From Streptomyces sp. CB02400 (GTDB lineage: Bacteria; Actinomycetota; Actinomycetes; Streptomycetales; Streptomycetaceae): 64,000 nt of DNA. Under the pieces are notes generated by a model. That model did not search any database. It was not told where the DNA came from and saw only the letters and a list, made by a program, of their open reading frames with translations. The translations under genes were made by a program, and so were the position numbers. This document shows positions 35,087 to 42,853 of this stretch, piece by piece; the stretch's first letter is position 1, and the number at the start of each line of letters is the position of its first letter. The DNA lies in the NCBI RefSeq assembly GCF_001905725.1, contig NZ_LIWB01000002.1, positions 481,607-545,606 of the forward strand, given 5' to 3'.

Positions 35087-36160
35087 ATGGGAGGGCCTTC
35101 GGACCCACCCGAGGGGACGCCCGAGGGAGCCCCCGGAGGTGGCGAGGACGAGTACAGGTCCGTCGTCTTCGACGAGTCCTTCGTCCGCGCTGCCCGGCTC
35201 CAGGAGTACTCCGCCGAGCAGCGCATCACCGACCACGCGCCCGCCGTGCGCCGCCGCCCGCCGCGGAGCCGCGGCGGCCTGTCCCGGCAGGCGCTGGTCC
35301 TGGTCCTGCTGATCGCCGTGGCCTTCGGCACCGCCGTCTACATGGGACTGCGCCACCCCTACCGCAACCCCGCCGCCGACGACCCCGCCGAGCCGCTGCG
35401 GATGACCGTCGTCCCGCTCGCCCCGCAGGGCGAGGTCCCCGGCACCGCCGACGTCGAACGGCTGTACGCGCACAGTCCGGCGGCGCAGTTCCGGCCCGGC
35501 GCCGAGGGGGTGCCGCTCCCGGCGTCCCGGCGCACCGCGCACTTCTCCGACGGCCAGGTGGTGACCGCGCTGCTCACCGCCAAGGACTACCTCGTGCGGT
35601 CCGCCCTCGACCCGGGCGTGCTCACCGGCGGCGAGACCCGGCCCGTGCGGGCGCTGCTCGACTCCGGGCAGCTCGACCAGTTCGACCAGAGCTTCGACCG
35701 GCCCACCGCCGACGGACGGCACGCGCCCACCGGCTGGCTGGTCCGCTTCGACCCCGCCCGCGTGCGGCTGGCCGACCGCGAGATCCGGGTCCAGGGCACC
35801 ATGCAGGCCACCGAGACCGACTCCTCCACCCTCGAGGTCACCACGGACCACACGTTCGTCTACGCGCTGCGCCCGGCCGGCACGGGCCCGGACGCCGAGG
35901 CGTCCCTGTTCACCGTCCGGCGCGAACTGCACTTCCGCTTCGACCGCGACGACCTGCGCCTGCACCAGGCGGAACTCGTCGTCGCCCAGGTCCAGGCCGG
36001 CCCGCTCTCCTGCGCCGAGGACTCCGCCGCCCGGCTGCGCCCACTGCTGGCGGGCCAGACGGCGAAGGAGGCCGCCCCCGCCGGCACCGACCCGTACGCC
36101 ACAGGCAGCGCCCCGGCCCTGTGCGGCACCCTCGCGCCGGGTGCCCAGCCGAAGCTGTGA
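35087..36160 (+). CDS. Membrane protein with SVVFDE motif (B) and large outer domain
   Basis: 357 residues. The cytoplasmic part (~1-66) contains DEYRSVVFDESFVRAA at ~21-36, matching protein A (SVVFDExFVRAA). A single helix (QALVLVLLIAVAFGTAVYM, ~68-87) leads to a ~270-residue extracytoplasmic domain with a Cys pair near the C-terminus (SCAEDS and LCGTL). No known catalytic signature is seen. It may sense or scaffold envelope processes; this is only inferred from topology. It ends before a large palindromic repeat that separates it from the convergent protease gene. Confidence 0.75.
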   Translation: MGGPSDPPEGTPEGAPGGGEDEYRSVVFDESFVRAARLQEYSAEQRITDHAPAVRRRPPRSRGGLSRQALVLVLLIAVAFGTAVYMGLRHPYRNPAADDPAEPLRMTVVPLAPQGEVPGTADVERLYAHSPAAQFRPGAEGVPLPASRRTAHFSDGQVVTALLTAKDYLVRSALDPGVLTGGETRPVRALLDSGQLDQFDQSFDRPTADGRHAPTGWLVRFDPARVRLADREIRVQGTMQATETDSSTLEVTTDHTFVYALRPAGTGPDAEASLFTVRRELHFRFDRDDLRLHQAELVVAQVQAGPLSCAEDSAARLRPLLAGQTAKEAAPAGTDPYATGSAPALCGTLAPGAQPKL

Positions 36161-36195
36161 GCGCGGTGCGGCTGCCTCGGGCCTGGGAGTTTCTT

Positions 36196-36356
36196 CGCCC
36201 CCGCCGCCCCTTCCCGTTCCCGTCCCCCGGGGGCGCTGCCCCCGGAACCTCCGCTCCTCAAACGCCGGAGAGGCTGACATTCAGCCTCTCCGGCGTTTGA
36301 GGAGCGGGGTCCGGGGCGGAGCCCCGGTTTCGGGACGGGAAGGGGCGGCGGGGGCG
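36196..36356. repeat. Large intergenic palindrome, copy 2 (bidirectional terminator)
   Basis: The inner stem is 36251-36277 with 36281-36307 (27 bp, 3-nt loop). Outer arms reach 36196 and 36356 and match copy 1 at 27329-27484 closely; the loops differ (CAT here, AAA there). It again lies between convergent genes. The gap 36161-36414 holds nothing else. Confidence 0.88.
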
Positions 36357-36414
36357 ATCGGCGTCGTCAGTGGCGGGGCGCCGACCGCCGTGGCCCGTCG
36401 GCCCGCGGCCGGGC

Positions 36415-37542
36415 CTACGCGCCGTCGCGCGGCGGCCCGTCGTCCTCCGTGTCCGACGGCGTACCCGGACCCTGGGGTCCCTGCTTCGGTGGCCTCGGCT
36501 CCGAGGACGTGAAGCCGCCGAAGCCGCGGCGGACCCGGCCGCCCAGGTCTCCGGCGCCGCCCGCGATGTCGCTGACCAGCTTCATCAGCGGGTCCTTGGA
36601 GTTGCGCACCTCGTCCGCGTAGCTGCTCGCCGACTCCCGCCAGGAGTCCCGTACCGAGGCGTCCTTGTCCTCGTCGCGGCGCGGGTAGTGACCGTCCATG
36701 ATCCGCTGGTAGTCGCGGGTGGCCGCCCACTTCTTCAGCTCGGCCGCCCGCACCGTGGTGAACGGGTGCGAGCGGGGCAGCACGTTGAGGATCTTCAGTA
36801 CGGAGTCGCGCAGGTCGCCCCCGGACTCGTACTCCTCGGCCTGCTCCAGGAACGCGTCCACGTTCATCTCGTGCAGGTGGTTGCCGCCCGCGATCTTCAT
36901 CAGGCCGCGCATCGAGGCCCGCAGATCCTGCCCGACCAGCAGCCCCGCGCGGTCCGCGGACAGCTCCGACTTGCGGAACCACTCCCGCAGCGCCGTCACG
37001 ATCGCCATGATCGCGACATTGCCGAGCGGGATCCACGCGACCCGGACCGCCAGCGACGTCAGGAACAGCAGGATCGTCCGGTACACCGAGTGCCCGGACA
37101 GCGCGTGCCCGACCTCGTGCCCGACGACCGCCCGCATCTCCTCCTCGTCGAGCAGTTCCACCAGACCCGTGGTCACCACGATGATCGGCTCGTCCAGGCC
37201 GATGCACATCGCGTTCGGATTCGGGTCCTGCTTGACGTACATCGGCGGGACCTTCTCCAGGTCCAGGATGTAGCAGGCGTCCCGCAGCATGTCGTTGAGA
37301 TGCGCGAACTGCCGGTCCGAGACCCGCACCGAGTCGGACAGGAACAGCAGCCGCAGACTGCGCTCGGGCAGCAGGCCGCTCAGCGCCTTGAAGACCGTGT
37401 CGAAACCGGTCAGCTTGCGCAGCGCCACCAGCGCGGAACGGTCCGCCGGATGCTCGTACGCCCGCGTGGAGATCCCGGGGAAGCGCCTGCGCTGCCTGCT
37501 CGGCACGCTCTCGTGCCCGTTGTGCTGATGGCCGTCGGACAT
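36415..37542 (-). CDS. M48-family zinc metalloprotease
   Basis: 375 residues from ATG 37542, with GGGGGAT just upstream; the longer open frame above it is not gene-like. The zinc site VGHEVGHALSGH (HExxH) is at ~155, with the third ligand in the SELSADRAG segment ~60 residues later. There are hydrophobic stretches around ILLFLTSLAVRVAWIPLGNV. Conserved RSHPFTTVRAAEL follows. The C-terminal ~80 residues are charged and Gly/Pro-rich. M48 proteases such as HtpX degrade misfolded membrane proteins. Here the hydrophobic segment lies inside the domain and there is no N-terminal signal, so a membrane-associated cytoplasmic enzyme is likely. Confidence 0.88.
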   Translation of the reverse strand: MSDGHQHNGHESVPSRQRRRFPGISTRAYEHPADRSALVALRKLTGFDTVFKALSGLLPERSLRLLFLSDSVRVSDRQFAHLNDMLRDACYILDLEKVPPMYVKQDPNPNAMCIGLDEPIIVVTTGLVELLDEEEMRAVVGHEVGHALSGHSVYRTILLFLTSLAVRVAWIPLGNVAIMAIVTALREWFRKSELSADRAGLLVGQDLRASMRGLMKIAGGNHLHEMNVDAFLEQAEEYESGGDLRDSVLKILNVLPRSHPFTTVRAAELKKWAATRDYQRIMDGHYPRRDEDKDASVRDSWRESASSYADEVRNSKDPLMKLVSDIAGGAGDLGGRVRRGFGGFTSSEPRPPKQGPQGPGTPSDTEDDGPPRDGA

Positions 37543-37644
37543 GTATCCCCCATGTGCGTCTGAGTGACCCTTCGCGGACCCTTGTACGGCCCTTCGCTCC
37601 CCCGAGGCGAAGCCCAGCCTAGGCGGAGTTACCGTGGACGGGCA

Positions 37645-37773
37645 GTGACGGACGGACGGGACGGCCGAGGAGGTGCGGGGATCTTGCTCCGGGTGCTTCT
37701 GATCGTGATGGTGGTGGGCTGTGCGCTCACCGCGTGGTTCCTGTTGCGCGGCTACAGCCGGAAGGACGACTGA
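37645..37773 (+). CDS. Small membrane protein, 42 residues
   Basis: GTG 37645 to TGA 37773. A Gly/Arg-rich N-terminus is followed by one helix (LLRVLLIVMVVGCALTAWFL) and a basic GYSRKDD end. There is no clear ribosome binding site; TACCGT nine bases upstream may be a leaderless -10. It is divergent from the protease gene. Function unknown. Confidence 0.6.
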   Translation: MTDGRDGRGGAGILLRVLLIVMVVGCALTAWFLLRGYSRKDD

Positions 37774-37903
37774 GCGGCGGGGAAGGTTCCTTCCGCCCGC
37801 CACCGGGCCCGCAACGGCGGAGTCGGCGTGATCGACGCGAAGGCGCCCGCATACGATGAGCCGACGTCTTTATCCCGCCCACACGCGATAGGTCCTGCCG
37901 AAG

Positions 37904-38068
37904 ATGAGCATCCACAGCACCGCTGCCCAGTTCGCCACCCTTGCCGCCGAGGGCGGAGAGCACAGCGGCAACCACGAGAGCCTCAACCCCTACCTCACCG
38001 GCGGCGGCGCCCTGTTCGTCCTGCTGCTCCTGCTGTGGATCACCACCCGCTTCAACCGCGACCGCTGA
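37904..38068 (+). CDS. Small membrane protein, 54 residues, upstream of nadD
   Basis: ATG 37904 to TGA 38068. The N-terminal ~34 residues are hydrophilic and His-containing (EGGEHSGNHESLNPYLTGGG). A single helix follows (ALFVLLLLLWITTRF), with an NRDR tail on the positive side. Composition and codon use fit a real gene. Single-helix proteins of this kind are often missed. The function is unknown; it sits 60 bp before nadD but nadD seems to have its own promoter. Confidence 0.6.
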   Translation: MSIHSTAAQFATLAAEGGEHSGNHESLNPYLTGGGALFVLLLLLWITTRFNRDR

Positions 38069-38114
38069 GCCCCCGCCGGCCGCCCTGACGGACGGGGTGC
38101 TCAGGCCGGGCCGG

Positions 38115-38120
38115 TAGGGT
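38115..38120 (+). promoter_or_regulatory. -10 element upstream of nadD
   Basis: TAGGGT 8 nt before ATG 38129, with no ribosome binding site, again suggests leaderless transcription. Confidence 0.5.
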
Positions 38121-38128
38121 CTGCACGC

Positions 38129-38767
38129 ATGGGAGAGCAGGACATGCCTACCGGCCCCGGCAGCGGCCCGGCGCGGCAGGGCAGGCGCCGTCTCGGCGTG
38201 ATGGGCGGCACCTTCGACCCGATCCACCACGGGCACCTGGTGGCGGCCAGTGAGGTCGCCGCGCAGTTCCGCCTCGACGAGGTGGTGTTCGTCCCCACCG
38301 GCCAGCCGTGGCAGAAGAGCCACCGCGCGGTGTCCGCCGCCGAGGACCGCTATCTGATGACGGTCATCGCGACCGCCGAGAACCCGCAGTTCTCGGTGAG
38401 CCGCATCGACATCGACCGCGGCGGCCCCACCTACACCACGGACACCCTGCGCGACCTGCGCGCGCTCAACCCGGACAGCGACCTGTTCTTCATCACCGGC
38501 GCCGACGCCCTCGCCCAGATCCTCACCTGGCGCGACAGCGAGGAACTGTTCTCCCTGGCGCACTTCATCGGCGTGACCCGGCCCGGCCACCACCTGACCG
38601 ACGCGGGCCTGCCCGAGGGCGGTGTCTCGCTCGTCGAGGTCCCCGCCCTCGCCATCTCCTCCACGGACTGCCGTGCGAGAGTCGCCAAGGGAGAACCCGT
38701 CTGGTACCTGGTGCCGGACGGAGTCGTGCGCTACATCGACAAGCGCGAGCTGTACCGCGGCGAGTGA
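38129..38767 (+). CDS. nadD: Nicotinate-nucleotide adenylyltransferase
   Basis: Joins nicotinate mononucleotide and ATP to deamido-NAD in NAD synthesis. 212 residues with [13 protein letters not shown] (~26-38, the HxGH nucleotidyltransferase motif) and the C-terminal [10 protein letters not shown], equivalent to the ISSTxIR signature. The N-terminal ~22 residues are an extension. It is followed 16 nt later by the LCP-family gene and then rsfS, the common nadD-LCP-rsfS order of streptomycetes. Confidence 0.95.
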   Translation: MGEQDMPTGPGSGPARQGRRRLGVMGGTFDPIHHGHLVAASEVAAQFRLDEVVFVPTGQPWQKSHRAVSAAEDRYLMTVIATAENPQFSVSRIDIDRGGPTYTTDTLRDLRALNPDSDLFFITGADALAQILTWRDSEELFSLAHFIGVTRPGHHLTDAGLPEGGVSLVEVPALAISSTDCRARVAKGEPVWYLVPDGVVRYIDKRELYRGE

Positions 38768-38783
38768 GCCGAGAGGGGCACCG

Positions 38784-40514
38784 GTGAACGACCGATACGA
38801 CGCGGGATACGGGGCCGACGGGGGCGGCGCCCCGTACGAGCTCGTCGGCTACGACGAGTACGGCCGGCCTGTCTACCGCCAGGCCACGGACCAGCAGGGC
38901 CGGCAGGCCCAGCAGTACGACGGTTACCAGCAGCAGGGCTACGGCTACGACCCGTACCAGACGGGCGGACACCAGCAGCCCTCGTACGACCCCTACGGGA
39001 CCGGGACCGGGGCCCCGCAGCAGCCGCAGGCGCCGTCCTACGACTCCTACGACCCCTACGGCACCCAGCAGGGCGGCCAGGGCGGCCAGGGCGGCCAGGG
39101 CGCCCCGTACGACCCCTACGGGCAGACCGCGCAGTCCGCGCACACCGGGCAGCAGCCCCGCGTCACCGAGCAGACCGCGCACATCCCGCAGCAGCCCGGC
39201 CCGGCCGACGACGAGCAGGACCCCGACGGGCCCGCACCGGAGTACCGCACCGAGCAGTTCGCCTTCGTCGAGGAGCCCGACGGCGACTCCGAGGACGTCA
39301 TCGACTGGATGAAGTTCACGGAGAACCGCACCGAGCGCCGGGAGGAGGCCAAGCGCCGCGCCCGCAGCCGGATCATCGCCCTCGTCGTGGTGTTCGCCCT
39401 GGTCGCGGCCGGTGGCGTCGGCTACCTCTGGTACGCCGGGAAGCTGCCGGGCCTGTCCGACTCCGGTTCCGGCACGGGCACCACGACGGCCGCGGGCGCG
39501 CAGAAGCGGGACGTCATCGTCGTACACCTGCACGACACCACCAACGGCGGCACCGCCACCGCCCTGCTCGTCGACAACACCACCACCGAGCAGGGCACCA
39601 CCGTGCTGCTGCCCAACTCCCTCACCCTGACCGCCGACGACGGCACCACCACCACGCTCGCCAAGTCGGTCGAGGACGACGGCTCCGAGGGCACCAGGAC
39701 CGCCCTCGACACCGTCCTCGGCACCGACATCGAGGGCACCTGGCGGCTGGACACCCCCTTCCTGCTCACCCTCGTCGACCTCGTCGGCAACATCGAGATC
39801 GACACCGACACCGACGTGCCCGACCCGGACGCCGAGAAGAAGGGCGAGGCGCCCCTGGTCAAGAAGGGGAAGGACCAGACCCTCAGCGGCAAGATGGCCG
39901 TCGCCTACGCCACCCACCGCGGCTCCGGCGAGGCCCAGAACGCCCAGCTGGAGCGGTTCGGGCAGGTCCTGCACGGTGTCCTGCGCAAGATGACCTCCGA
40001 CCCGGACGCCGCCACGACCACCATCCAGACCCTCGGGCAGATCATCGAGCCGCCGCTCACCGACAAGGACCTCGGCTCCTTCCTCGCCCGGCTCTCCGAC
40101 CGCGCCAAGGGCGGCGACCACAAGAGCGCGCTGCTGCCCGTGCAGGACGACGGCACGCTCACCGCGGAGGCGAGCGACAGCGTCGTCAAGGACGTCCTCG
40201 GCGGCACCGCCAAGAGCCCCGACAAGGACGCCGCCGTCAGCGTCTCCGTGCGCAACGCCACCGGGACGAAGGACAACACCGAGAAGGCCCGCGTGGTGCT
40301 CCTCAACGGCGGCTTCACCTTCCGGGACGCCGGCACCGCCGGCGCCGCCGAGACCACCTCGAAGGTCGTCTACGCCGACGCAGCCGAGAAGGAGAACGCC
40401 ACCGAGGTCGCCAAGACCCTGGGGCTGCCCGCCGGCTCCGTCACCAAGGGCGAGGTCTCCGCGAACGCCCGCGTCTCGGTCGTCCTCGGCCAGGACTACG
40501 ACCCCGGCTCGTAG
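38784..40514 (+). CDS. LytR-CpsA-Psr-like protein, divergent active site
   Basis: 576 residues from GTG 38784 (GAGAGGGG upstream). The N-terminal ~190 residues are a cytoplasmic Tyr/Gln/Gly/Pro-rich tail with YDPYG-like repeats. One helix follows (IIALVVVFALVAAGGVGYLW, ~197-218), then an LCP-like domain (~245-430) and a LytR_C domain (~490-575). LCP proteins attach wall polymers to peptidoglycan. The usual SIPRD is LLPNS here, and the RSDT motif is absent, while the YATHRG and LERFGQ segments remain recognisable. In S. coelicolor the LCP gene beside nadD is, as I recall, SCO2578 (PdtA), reported to transfer polydiglycosylphosphate. Identity with it is likely but not proven. Confidence 0.82.
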   Translation: MNDRYDAGYGADGGGAPYELVGYDEYGRPVYRQATDQQGRQAQQYDGYQQQGYGYDPYQTGGHQQPSYDPYGTGTGAPQQPQAPSYDSYDPYGTQQGGQGGQGGQGAPYDPYGQTAQSAHTGQQPRVTEQTAHIPQQPGPADDEQDPDGPAPEYRTEQFAFVEEPDGDSEDVIDWMKFTENRTERREEAKRRARSRIIALVVVFALVAAGGVGYLWYAGKLPGLSDSGSGTGTTTAAGAQKRDVIVVHLHDTTNGGTATALLVDNTTTEQGTTVLLPNSLTLTADDGTTTTLAKSVEDDGSEGTRTALDTVLGTDIEGTWRLDTPFLLTLVDLVGNIEIDTDTDVPDPDAEKKGEAPLVKKGKDQTLSGKMAVAYATHRGSGEAQNAQLERFGQVLHGVLRKMTSDPDAATTTIQTLGQIIEPPLTDKDLGSFLARLSDRAKGGDHKSALLPVQDDGTLTAEASDSVVKDVLGGTAKSPDKDAAVSVSVRNATGTKDNTEKARVVLLNGGFTFRDAGTAGAAETTSKVVYADAAEKENATEVAKTLGLPAGSVTKGEVSANARVSVVLGQDYDPGS

Positions 40515-40520
40515 CGCGCT

Positions 40521-40558
40521 CCGGGCGCACCCTCCGTAATTACGGAGGGTGCGCCCGG
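40521..40558. terminator. Perfect 38-bp palindrome after the LCP gene
   Basis: 40521-40539 is the exact complement of 40540-40558 with no spacer. As RNA it would form a ~17-bp stem with a 4-nt loop. It lies between the LCP gene and rsfS. Confidence 0.8.
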
Positions 40559-40608
40559 CGGTCCGTGAGACCCTTGACAGCAAGTGTCCACCGACCGAAA
40601 GCCTCGCA

Positions 40609-41055
40609 GTGACCGCAACCGACCGTTCCCTCGAGCTCGTCACCACCGCCGCCCAGGCGGCCGCCGACAAGCTCGCGCACGACATCGTCGCCTACGACGT
40701 CAGTGACGTGCTGTCCATCACCGACGCCTTCCTGCTGGCCTCCGCGCCCAACGACCGTCAGGTCAAGTCCATCGTCGACGAGATCGAGGAGCGGCTCAGC
40801 AAGGAGCTCGGCGCCAAGCCGGTCCGCCGCGAGGGCGACCGCGAGGCCCGCTGGGTGCTGCTCGACTACGTCGACATCGTCGTCCACGTCCAGCACAGCG
40901 AGGAGCGCGTCTTCTACGCCCTGGAGCGGCTGTGGAAGGACTGCCCCGAGCTGGAGCTGCCCGAGGACGCCAAGGCCACCCGCGGCAAGGCCGCCGAGCA
41001 CGCGAAGCTCCGGGAGGCCGAGGAGGCGGCGCAGCCCGGCGGTGACTGGCGGTGA
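40609..41055 (+). CDS. rsfS: Ribosomal silencing factor RsfS
   Basis: 148 residues from GTG 40609. RsfS/Iojap proteins bind L14 and block subunit joining when nutrients are scarce. Recognisable segments are DVSDVLSITDAFLLAS, NDRQVKSIVDEIEERL and WVLLDYVDIVVHV, followed by FYALERLW. The C-terminal ~35 residues are a charged extension. The stop overlaps the next start by 4 nt (GTGA). A TTGACA at ~40573 may be part of its promoter. Confidence 0.94.
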   Translation: MTATDRSLELVTTAAQAAADKLAHDIVAYDVSDVLSITDAFLLASAPNDRQVKSIVDEIEERLSKELGAKPVRREGDREARWVLLDYVDIVVHVQHSEERVFYALERLWKDCPELELPEDAKATRGKAAEHAKLREAEEAAQPGGDWR

Positions 41056-41720
41056 GCGCCACCGGTGAGGTGAGCGGGTCCGCGCGCCGGGGCCGCCGCG
41101 TCATCCTGTGGCGGCACGGCCAGACGTCCTGGAACGTGGAGCGCCGTTTCCAGGGCTCCACTGACGTGGACCTCACCGAGACCGGCGTCGCCCAGGCCCG
41201 CCGGTCCGCCCGCCTCCTCGCGGGGCTCAAGCCCGACGCGATCGTCGCCTCCGACCTGAGGCGGGCCGCGGCCACCGCCGCCGAGCTCGCCGCGCTCACC
41301 GGCCTGGACGTCACCCTCGACGAGGCCCTGCGGGAGACCTACGCGGGCGTCTGGCAGGGCCTGACGCACGACGAGATCATCGCCAGGTACGGCGACGAGT
41401 ACACCGCGTGGAAGCGCGGTGAGCCGGTCCGCCGGGGCGGGGGCGAACTGGAGACCGAGGTCGCCGACCGCGCCGCCCCCGTGGTGCTGCGGCACGTCGA
41501 CAAGCTCCCGGAGGACGGCACGCTCGTCGTGGTCAGCCACGGCGGCACCATCCGCACCACCATCGGCCGGCTGCTCGGACTCGACCCGCACAACTGGGAG
41601 AGCCTGGGCGGTCTCACCAACTGCTGCTGGTCCGTCCTCGGCGAGGGCGCCCGCGGCTGGCGGCTGCTCGAGCACAACGCCGGCACCCTGCCGGAACCGG
41701 TGCTCGGCGACGACGACTGA
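41052..41720 (+). CDS. Histidine phosphatase (phosphoglycerate mutase-like)
   Basis: 222 residues. LWRHGQTSWNVERRFQGS carries the catalytic His and the RHG motif. SDLRRAAATA, the second-half ETYAGVWQGLTHDE with the acid residue, and VVSHGGTIRTT with the second His are all present. Substrates of this branch are varied small phosphoesters; true glycolytic mutase activity is not implied. It is translationally coupled to rsfS, a frequent pairing in actinobacteria, though no functional link is known. Confidence 0.9.
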   Translation: MSATGEVSGSARRGRRVILWRHGQTSWNVERRFQGSTDVDLTETGVAQARRSARLLAGLKPDAIVASDLRRAAATAAELAALTGLDVTLDEALRETYAGVWQGLTHDEIIARYGDEYTAWKRGEPVRRGGGELETEVADRAAPVVLRHVDKLPEDGTLVVVSHGGTIRTTIGRLLGLDPHNWESLGGLTNCCWSVLGEGARGWRLLEHNAGTLPEPVLGDDD

Positions 41721-41760
41721 GAGTGCTTCGATCCGGCCCCGGGACGCCCCGGGACCCGGA

Positions 41761-41791
41761 TTTCACTTTCCGGCAGGTCACAGGCTAGAGT
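41761..41791 (+). promoter_or_regulatory. Promoter of first tRNA-Ala gene
   Basis: TTTCAC (41761-41766) and TAGAGT (41786-41791), 19 nt apart, lie about 60 bp before the tRNA. The -10 is good, the -35 weak. Confidence 0.45.
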
Positions 41792-41851
41792 TCTTCTTGT
41801 TCGCCCCGCCGAGCGGGAGGGAACACCAGGAAGCCGCATCAGCGGCGACCA

Positions 41852-41924
41852 GGGGCTATAGCTCAGTTGGTAGAGCGCCTGCATGGCATGCAGGAGGTCA
41901 GGAGTTCAATTCTCCTTAGCTCCA
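41852..41924 (+). tRNA. tRNA-Ala (GGC), copy 1
   Basis: A 73-nt cloverleaf: acceptor GGGGCTA with TAGCTCC, D-loop AGTTGGTAGA, anticodon stem CCTGC/GCAGG around loop ATGGCAT (anticodon GGC), T-loop TTCAATT, discriminator A. The CCA end is not encoded. A terminator follows 8 nt later. An identical gene begins at 42680. Confidence 0.97.
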
Positions 41925-41931
41925 CATGACG

Positions 41932-41968
41932 AAGATCCCGCCTCCCTCCAGGGAGACGGGATCTTTTG
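41932..41968 (+). terminator. Terminator after first tRNA-Ala
   Basis: AAGATCCCG (41932-41940) pairs with CGGGATCTT near 41957-41965, with an inner CTCCCT/AGGGAG stem, followed by TTTG. Confidence 0.85.
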
Positions 41969-42126
41969 TTGTCCGCCGTTGAGCAGGACGGCTCTCGCGG
42001 GCGTATACCTCTGCGAGGCGTCGAGCCGTGTCCCGACCGGTACCACGGCGTCGCTGACCGTGTCGGCCCGGTCGTGGCAGAATCAAACGGCCGGAAGGGG
42101 GCGCGGCCCGACGGGAGGGAGTTGTG

Positions 42127-42300
42127 ATGCCTGCGAGCATCCTCGAGGAGGTCGACCACCTCCTCGGAGCGGTGTCGACGCGACGGACCTCTACCCGCCT
42201 CAGCTGCCCTTCCTGCGGCTCCGCGCACGTCGCCCAGGTGCTCGGCGACAACGGCGGGATCTCCTACGTGTGCACGGCCTGCGGCCACAGCTGGAGCTGA
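42127..42300 (+). CDS. Small zinc-ribbon protein, 57 residues
   Basis: ATG 42127 with AGGGAG just before it. After a helical N-terminus (SILEEVDHLLGAV) there are two Cys pairs, SCPSCGS and VCTACGHSW, 20 residues apart, forming a four-Cys zinc ribbon of the TFIIS/rubredoxin-like type. It could bind nucleic acid or act as an assembly factor. The next gene starts 3 nt after its stop and also encodes Cys pairs, so the two form an operon between the tRNA copies. Confidence 0.72.
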   Translation: MPASILEEVDHLLGAVSTRRTSTRLSCPSCGSAHVAQVLGDNGGISYVCTACGHSWS

Positions 42301-42303
42301 CCG

Positions 42304-42537
42304 ATGGGTGCACACAGGCGGAAGTGCGACTGGTGCGGCAGCGGGACGCCGATCGTCCGGGACATGGAGCCGCTCAACCCCGACTACCAGTACTGGTGCG
42401 AGGAATGCGCGCGGGCGCTGATCATAAAAGGCGACCCCATCGAGACGTACCGCGAACTCGAGGGGGAGCCGATCTACGGCCGGCTCCTGGAGGAGCACTG
42501 CACGCTCAAGCGCTTCTATTCGTTCGTGACCGCGTAA
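42304..42537 (+). CDS. Small protein with two Cys pairs, 77 residues
   Basis: The N-terminal half has KCDWCGSG (Cys 8 and 11) and WCEECARAL (Cys 32 and 35), a probable zinc site. The rest is helical (PIETYRELEGEPIYGRLLEE) with one further Cys. No named family is recognised. It lies 3 nt after the zinc-ribbon gene, probably under translational coupling, and upstream of the second tRNA-Ala. Confidence 0.7.
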   Translation: MGAHRRKCDWCGSGTPIVRDMEPLNPDYQYWCEECARALIIKGDPIETYRELEGEPIYGRLLEEHCTLKRFYSFVTA

Positions 42538-42585
42538 CCCTCGGTGAGGGAAATTCGGGACATAGGTGAGCGAAGCGAAACCGAT

Positions 42586-42616
42586 TTGGTGTTGGCCCGG
42601 GTCGACCGTGTAAAGT
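42586..42616 (+). promoter_or_regulatory. Promoter of second tRNA-Ala gene
   Basis: TTGGTG (42586-42591) and TAAAGT (42611-42616), 19 nt apart, are about 65 bp before the tRNA. The sequence differs from the first tRNA's promoter, so only the tRNA itself is duplicated. Confidence 0.5.
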
Positions 42617-42679
42617 TGGCGTCGCCGCCGGGGAAACCGGGCGACGCAGACGACACGCGGCTCCGCCGCGTGAAAGCAA

Positions 42680-42752
42680 GGGGCTATAGCTCAGTTGGTA
42701 GAGCGCCTGCATGGCATGCAGGAGGTCAGGAGTTCAATTCTCCTTAGCTCCA
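42680..42752 (+). tRNA. tRNA-Ala (GGC), copy 2
   Basis: Identical over 73 nt to the gene at 41852, including anticodon GGC. It is followed by a 15-bp hairpin terminator. Confidence 0.97.
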
Positions 42753-42760
42753 CAGAAGTC

Positions 42761-42794
42761 GAGGGTGGACCATCCGAACGGATGGTCCACCCTC
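42761..42794. terminator. Terminator after second tRNA-Ala
   Basis: GAGGGTGGACCATCC (42761-42775) pairs perfectly with 42780-42794 over a 4-nt loop. It lies between the tRNA (+) and a convergent minus-strand gene and may work in both directions. Confidence 0.85.
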
Positions 42795-42853
42795 GCTGGT
42801 TGTTCCGGACCTCGCTGGTTGTCCCGGACCGCCGCAGCGGCCCGGGACCCGTC

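Noticed and set aside
41852..42752. Integrated mobile element between two tRNA-Ala genes
   Set aside because: No integrase, transposase or attachment-type partial tRNA is present; both tRNAs are complete and only two tiny genes lie between them.
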